Positions 62,092-64,000 of a stretch of 64,000 bases of DNA are shown here, one piece after another (within the stretch, counting starts at the first letter, position 1; every line of letters begins with the position of its first letter). Source of the DNA: CAXSBR01 sp964252015 (GTDB taxonomy: Bacteria; Actinomycetota; Actinomycetes; Mycobacteriales; Jatrophihabitantaceae); NCBI GenBank assembly GCA_964252015.1, contig CAXULW010000017.1, forward strand, positions 1-64,000. The letters are read 5' to 3'. Under the pieces are notes generated by a model that worked only from the letters and a program-made list of their open reading frames with translations, ran no database searches and was not told where the DNA came from. A program made the translations under genes and the position numbers.

Positions 62092-64000
62092 GTGGATGAT
62101 CCGGTGCTGGCGGCCGAGACCAAACACCTGGAACACGCCCGGGAATGCCTGCTCACCATGCAGGCGTCCGCCGCCGCCATCGCCGACTACGGCGTGGACG
62201 AACTGGCCAGCCAGAGCCTGGGGCGGATGCGGGCGCAGCGGCTCAAGGCGCTCGCGGCCGACCCGGACGCGCCACCGTTCTTCGGCCGGACCGACCGCGA
62301 CGACACCGGCGCCGGTGGGGCCAACGGCGGTGGAGCCAACGGCGGTGGGGCCAACGGCAGTGGAGCCAACGGCAGTGGAACGGGCGGTGGCGCGAAGCGG
62401 GAAGCGCTGCACATCGGCCGCCGTCACGTCCGCGACCTGGACCTGAACCCGGTCGTCATCGACTGGCGGGCGCCGATCTCGCGGGCGTTCTACCAGGCCA
62501 CCCCGGCCGATCGGATGGGCGTGACGTTGCGCCGCCGGTTCGGCTTCGGACGCGGCGCGTCGGCCGGGCGGCTCACCTCCTACGAGGACGAACACCTCGA
62601 CCGGGGCGAGGATCTCGGCCTGGACTCGCAGATCCTGCGGGCCGAGATCGAACGGCCCCGGGTCGGGCCGATGCGCGACATCGTGTCGACCATCCAGCCC
62701 GACCAGGACGAACTCGTGCGCGCCGACCTGGACGTTTCCCTGTGCATCCAGGGCTCGCCCGGCACAGGAAAGACCGCGGTCGGGCTGCACCGCGCGGCCT
62801 ATCTGCTCTACACCTACCCGGAACGGCTGCGGCGCACCGGCGTGCTCGTCGTCGGGCCGAACGCCGCGTTCCTGAACTACATCGCCCAGGTCCTGCCGGC
62901 GCTCGGCGAGGGTGGCATCGCCCAGGCCACGGTCGACGAACTGGTCAGCAGCGAGGCCGGCGTCCGCAGCTCCGCGGAGGTGGTCGACCCGCCGGAGGTG
63001 GCCGTGCTGAAGGGCGACGCCCGCATGGCCGACGTGCTTTTGCGGGCGGTCCGTTCCCACATCGCCCGCCCGGTCGACGATGTCGTCGCGATCATCGGCA
63101 CCCGTCGCTACCGGGTCGGCGCGCACCACCTGCGCCGCTACGTCGACGACGCCCGCCGCGAACTGGGCGCCGGCGAGCTGCGCTGGAACGCCGGGCGGGA
63201 GCGGCTGCGGCTGCAGGTGGCCGAGGACGTGCGCCGCCAGCGCGAGGCGGTCGGCGGTGCCCCCTCCGACGCCGAGACGCGCAAGCTGGCCAACGCCGCC
63301 CCGGTGCGGGAGGCGATCGACGCGGTCTGGGCGCCGCTGACCGCTCCCGGCCTGCTGGCCCGCCTGTACTCCGACGCCGCCTTCCTGGCTCGCTGCGCGC
63401 CGACCCTTGCTGCCGACGAACAGGCGCGGCTGGCCTGGCCGGTGGAGCGGAACCGCCGCCGTCCGGTGTGGAGCGGGCCCGACCGGGTGCTGCTCGACGA
63501 GCTCACCGGCATCCTGGACGGCACCGCCAGCTACGTGCACGTCGTCGTCGACGAGGCCCAGGACCTGTCCGCCATGCAGTGCCGGGCGGTGGCCCGTCGC
63601 AGTCCGCTCGGCTCGCTCACCGTGCTCGGCGACCTGGCCCAGGCGACGACGCCGTGGGCGCCCGGTTCGTGGCCGGCGACGTTGGCCCACCTGGGTCGGC
63701 CCGGGGCCCGGGTGCGACCGCTGACCACCGGCTACCGCGTGCCCGGTGCCGTGCTCGACGTAGCCAACCGCCTGCTCGTCCACATCGCGCCCGACCTGCC
63801 GCCGGCCACGTCAGTACGCGCCGGTTCGCACCCGGTGGGGTACGCGCCCCGGGCTGAGCTGGCCCAAGCGGTGCGTCGCTGCGCCGAGTTCGACGGCTCG
63901 ATCGGCGTGATCGTTGCCGACGTCGACACGGCCGCGACCCTGGCCGAGCTGCGCCGCGCCGGCCTCGACGCGGTCCACGTCGCCGAGGGCACCGAGGACG
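62092..64000 (+). CDS. HelD-like UvrD-family helicase (3' end outside window)
   Basis: At least 636 residues, open to the window end. Layout of HelD/helicase IV-like proteins: coiled N-terminus (E-T-K-H-L-E-H-A-R-E-C-L), V-I-D-W-R-A-P-I-S-R-A-F-Y, Walker A G-S-P-G-T-G-K-T (221-228), Walker B V-V-V-D-E-A-Q-D-L-S. HelD proteins bind RNA polymerase and recycle stalled complexes; some actinobacterial forms affect rifampicin response. An unusual G-A-N-G-G repeat tract (about residues 72-103) interrupts the N-terminal domain, encoded by 15-bp repeats at about 62309-62395. The GTG at 62092 begins the conserved coiled region. Confidence 0.82.
   Translation, partial: MDDPVLAAETKHLEHARECLLTMQASAAAIADYGVDELASQSLGRMRAQRLKALAADPDAPPFFGRTDRDDTGAGGANGGGANGGGANGSGANGSGTGGGAKREALHIGRRHVRDLDLNPVVIDWRAPISRAFYQATPADRMGVTLRRRFGFGRGASAGRLTSYEDEHLDRGEDLGLDSQILRAEIERPRVGPMRDIVSTIQPDQDELVRADLDVSLCIQGSPGTGKTAVGLHRAAYLLYTYPERLRRTGVLVVGPNAAFLNYIAQVLPALGEGGIAQATVDELVSSEAGVRSSAEVVDPPEVAVLKGDARMADVLLRAVRSHIARPVDDVVAIIGTRRYRVGAHHLRRYVDDARRELGAGELRWNAGRERLRLQVAEDVRRQREAVGGAPSDAETRKLANAAPVREAIDAVWAPLTAPGLLARLYSDAAFLARCAPTLAADEQARLAWPVERNRRRPVWSGPDRVLLDELTGILDGTASYVHVVVDEAQDLSAMQCRAVARRSPLGSLTVLGDLAQATTPWAPGSWPATLAHLGRPGARVRPLTTGYRVPGAVLDVANRLLVHIAPDLPPATSVRAGSHPVGYAPRAELAQAVRRCAEFDGSIGVIVADVDTAATLAELRRAGLDAVHVAEGTED

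Noticed and set aside
62008..63783. Upstream extension of the carbonic anhydrase frame to 63783
   Set aside because: It is antisense to the HelD-like gene and has no homology; the enzyme begins at 62007.

Overview
The window is chromosomal DNA of a high-GC Gram-positive actinobacterium. It carries an intact F420-dependent glucose-6-phosphate dehydrogenase and a mycothione reductase, so the cell uses coenzyme F420 and mycothiol. Many starts are GTG, genes are often joined by 4-base ATGA or GTGA overlaps, and Tat, lipoprotein and LPxTG export signals are frequent. I cannot name the genus. I saw no rRNA, tRNA or CRISPR array.

Left core, 1-14.4 kb (visibly GC-rich): a SHOCT protein; a minus-strand sugar-acid operon (truncated uronate isomerase, mannitol dehydrogenase/fructuronate reductase, LarA-like protein); a molybdate locus (HTH-TOBE regulator, modA, modB, modC); DUF2277; a broken aldolase followed by a palindromic tandem repeat; DUF1684; an F420/PPOX enzyme; DUF1003; a decayed MFS transporter; a UBP zinc finger; an SDR; an LPxTG surface protein; and fgd.

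Central island, about 14.4-44.8 kb (lower GC: single 60-base lines I counted gave 52-65%, against 75% in one core line): an exopolysaccharide locus present as two diverged tandem copies. Cassette 1 (13358-28775) is fgd, PIG-L deacetylase, HemY/UGM-like flavoprotein, GT2-GtrA, cellulose-synthase-like GT2, GT39/ArnT-like transferase, secreted GH26, a PA14-PA14 copper radical oxidase (AA5), a lipoprotein, and Tat-FN3/GH26. Cassette 2 (30344-43760) is an fgd remnant, PIG-L, flavoprotein, GT2-GtrA, a GH16 lipoprotein, Csl, GT39, a decayed IS110 element, and Tat-FN3-GH16. A further GH16 lipoprotein lies between them. By-eye protein identity between copies falls steadily along the cassette, from about 90% (PIG-L) to about 35% (GT39). 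Inference: lipid-linked sugar made by GT2-GtrA feeds the GT39 enzyme, Csl polymerises and exports a beta-glycan, PIG-L and the flavoprotein modify sugars, and secreted oxidase and hydrolases finish the polymer outside. The Csl plus AA5 pairing recalls CslA/GlxA of Streptomyces, but the architecture and the duplication differ. G-tract leaders and short upstream ORFs recur at gene starts here.

Right core, 44.8-64 kb (GC-rich): mycothione reductase (mtr), a 42-residue ORF, a class III aminotransferase with an 18-bp minisatellite in its 5' end, a PaaI-type thioesterase, a zinc metallopeptidase lipoprotein, a TldD/TldE pair, an M3 oligopeptidase, a beta-propeller glycosidase-like protein, a sulfotransferase, a ScyD/ScyE-like secreted propeller, a GH63 glucosidase, a beta-carbonic anhydrase, and a HelD-like helicase cut by the window end.
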